From an uncultured Opitutia bacterium (GTDB lineage: Bacteria; Verrucomicrobiota; Verrucomicrobiae; Opitutales; UBA953), in the NCBI GenBank assembly GCA_903859115.1, contig CAIOLH010000157.1:1-7141 (forward strand): a stretch of DNA of 7,141 nucleotides, read 5' to 3'. Made by a program: the position numbers and the translations under genes. Below the pieces are notes generated by a model. The model worked only from the letters and a program-made list of their open reading frames with translations. It was not told the DNA's origin and ran no database searches. The first letter of the stretch is position 1. Each line of letters starts with the position of its first letter. Shown here one piece after another: positions 6,882 to 7,141 of this stretch.

Positions 6882-6951
6882 TCGGACGTACTCAACTCTT
6901 GCCTAAAAGAGAGGTGTACTGCTTGTTATTAGCAGATGCCTAGTCGTCCGA
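6882..6951 (+). promoter_or_regulatory. Predicted three-stem RNA fold around the sulfotransferase start
   Basis: An outer stem pairs 6882-6892 (TCGGACG, bulged T, ACT) with 6942-6951 (AGTCGTCCGA), giving 10 base pairs. It encloses CTCTT/AAGAG (6896-6900 with 6907-6911) and CTGCT/AGCAG (6919-6923 with 6931-6935). The ATG at 6936-6938 sits in the junction, and the 3' arm of the outer stem covers codons 3-6 of the gene. The layout could limit ribosome access. It was found by eye with no energy calculation, and matches no riboswitch class I recognise. Confidence 0.35.
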
Positions 6952-7141
6952 CATTTTATATTGTAATCGGACCTTACCGCAGTGGAACCTCTCTCATTTC
7001 GCGAATAACCCAAAAACTTGGCGCAAACCCAGGTCCTGAAGGTGAATTGTACGAGCCCACCGATTGGAATCCCTCTGGATATATTCAACGTCCCGATATT
7101 ACGGCTTTTAATACAAAACTTATTACAGATGCGGGCGGCTC
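6936..7141 (+). CDS. Sulfotransferase-family protein, 3' partial (N-terminal 68 codons)
   Basis: The frame opens at ATG 6936, two codons after an in-frame TAG (6930-6932), and runs off the right edge. The visible N terminus has a beta strand (TFYIVIG, 6-12) leading into PYRSGTS (13-19). This matches the P-loop-like 5'-phosphosulfate-binding motif that PAPS-dependent sulfotransferases use to hold the sulfate donor. A helix follows, then NPSGYIQRPDI..FN at ~45-59, which resembles the NP.GY.E...i...N segment of bacterial sulfotransferase-like proteins that start with a HRSGTS motif. The catalytic and 3'-phosphate-binding parts lie beyond the window, so activity and acceptor are unknown. Some relatives act as glycosyltransferase-associated proteins of unclear function. 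It lies 59 bp after the reductase on the same strand, with no Shine-Dalgarno sequence and a foldable leader. Confidence 0.75.
   Translation, partial: MPSRPTFYIVIGPYRSGTSLISRITQKLGANPGPEGELYEPTDWNPSGYIQRPDITAFNTKLITDAGG

Overview
The window looks like a piece of a Gram-negative, polysaccharide-degrading bacterial chromosome. The best guess is a marine Verrucomicrobiota of the Opitutae/Puniceicoccales type. Three things support this: two exported proteins with PEP-CTERM sorting tails, a secreted GH29 alpha-L-fucosidase next to a large parallel beta-helix protein, and five visible gene starts with no Shine-Dalgarno sequence. The taxonomy is inferred; there is no rRNA or marker gene here.

Layout from left to right: (1) the 3' part of a long + strand gene, open through the left window edge, for a protein with two successive parallel beta-helix (pectate-lyase-like) domains, ending at 2020. 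(2) Two minus-strand paralogous PEP-CTERM proteins, probably of the choice-of-anchor E type. They are read 3672->2920 and then 2813->2025, with a 106-bp gap holding an imperfect hairpin. The second converges on the beta-helix gene, with only 4 bp between stop codons. (3) A 347-bp divergent intergenic region (3673-4019). Its PEP-CTERM side is AT-rich, its centre is a GC-rich patch with direct repeats and complementary segments, and its fucosidase side has operator-like repeats. (4) A secreted GH29 fucosidase with a C-terminal discoidin-like domain (4020-5765). (5) A 52-bp gap with a perfect 14-bp palindrome, then a YahK-type zinc-dependent NADP(H) aldehyde reductase (5818-6876). (6) A 59-bp gap, then the first 68 codons of a P-loop sulfotransferase-like gene (6936 to the right edge), whose start lies inside a predicted three-stem RNA fold.

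How the genes may work together (inference): the fucosidase and the beta-helix protein would act outside the cytoplasm on fucose-containing, possibly sulfated glycans. The PEP-CTERM proteins would be exported and processed by an exosortase encoded elsewhere. The reductase could remove aldehydes; L-lactaldehyde from fucose catabolism is one candidate, but broad aldehyde reduction is as likely. No transporter, sulfatase, regulator or exosortase gene is in view, so this is not a complete polysaccharide utilisation locus. No tRNA, rRNA, CRISPR array, IS element or phage gene was seen. I found no complete new system. The least explained signals are the small structured and palindromic elements between the genes.
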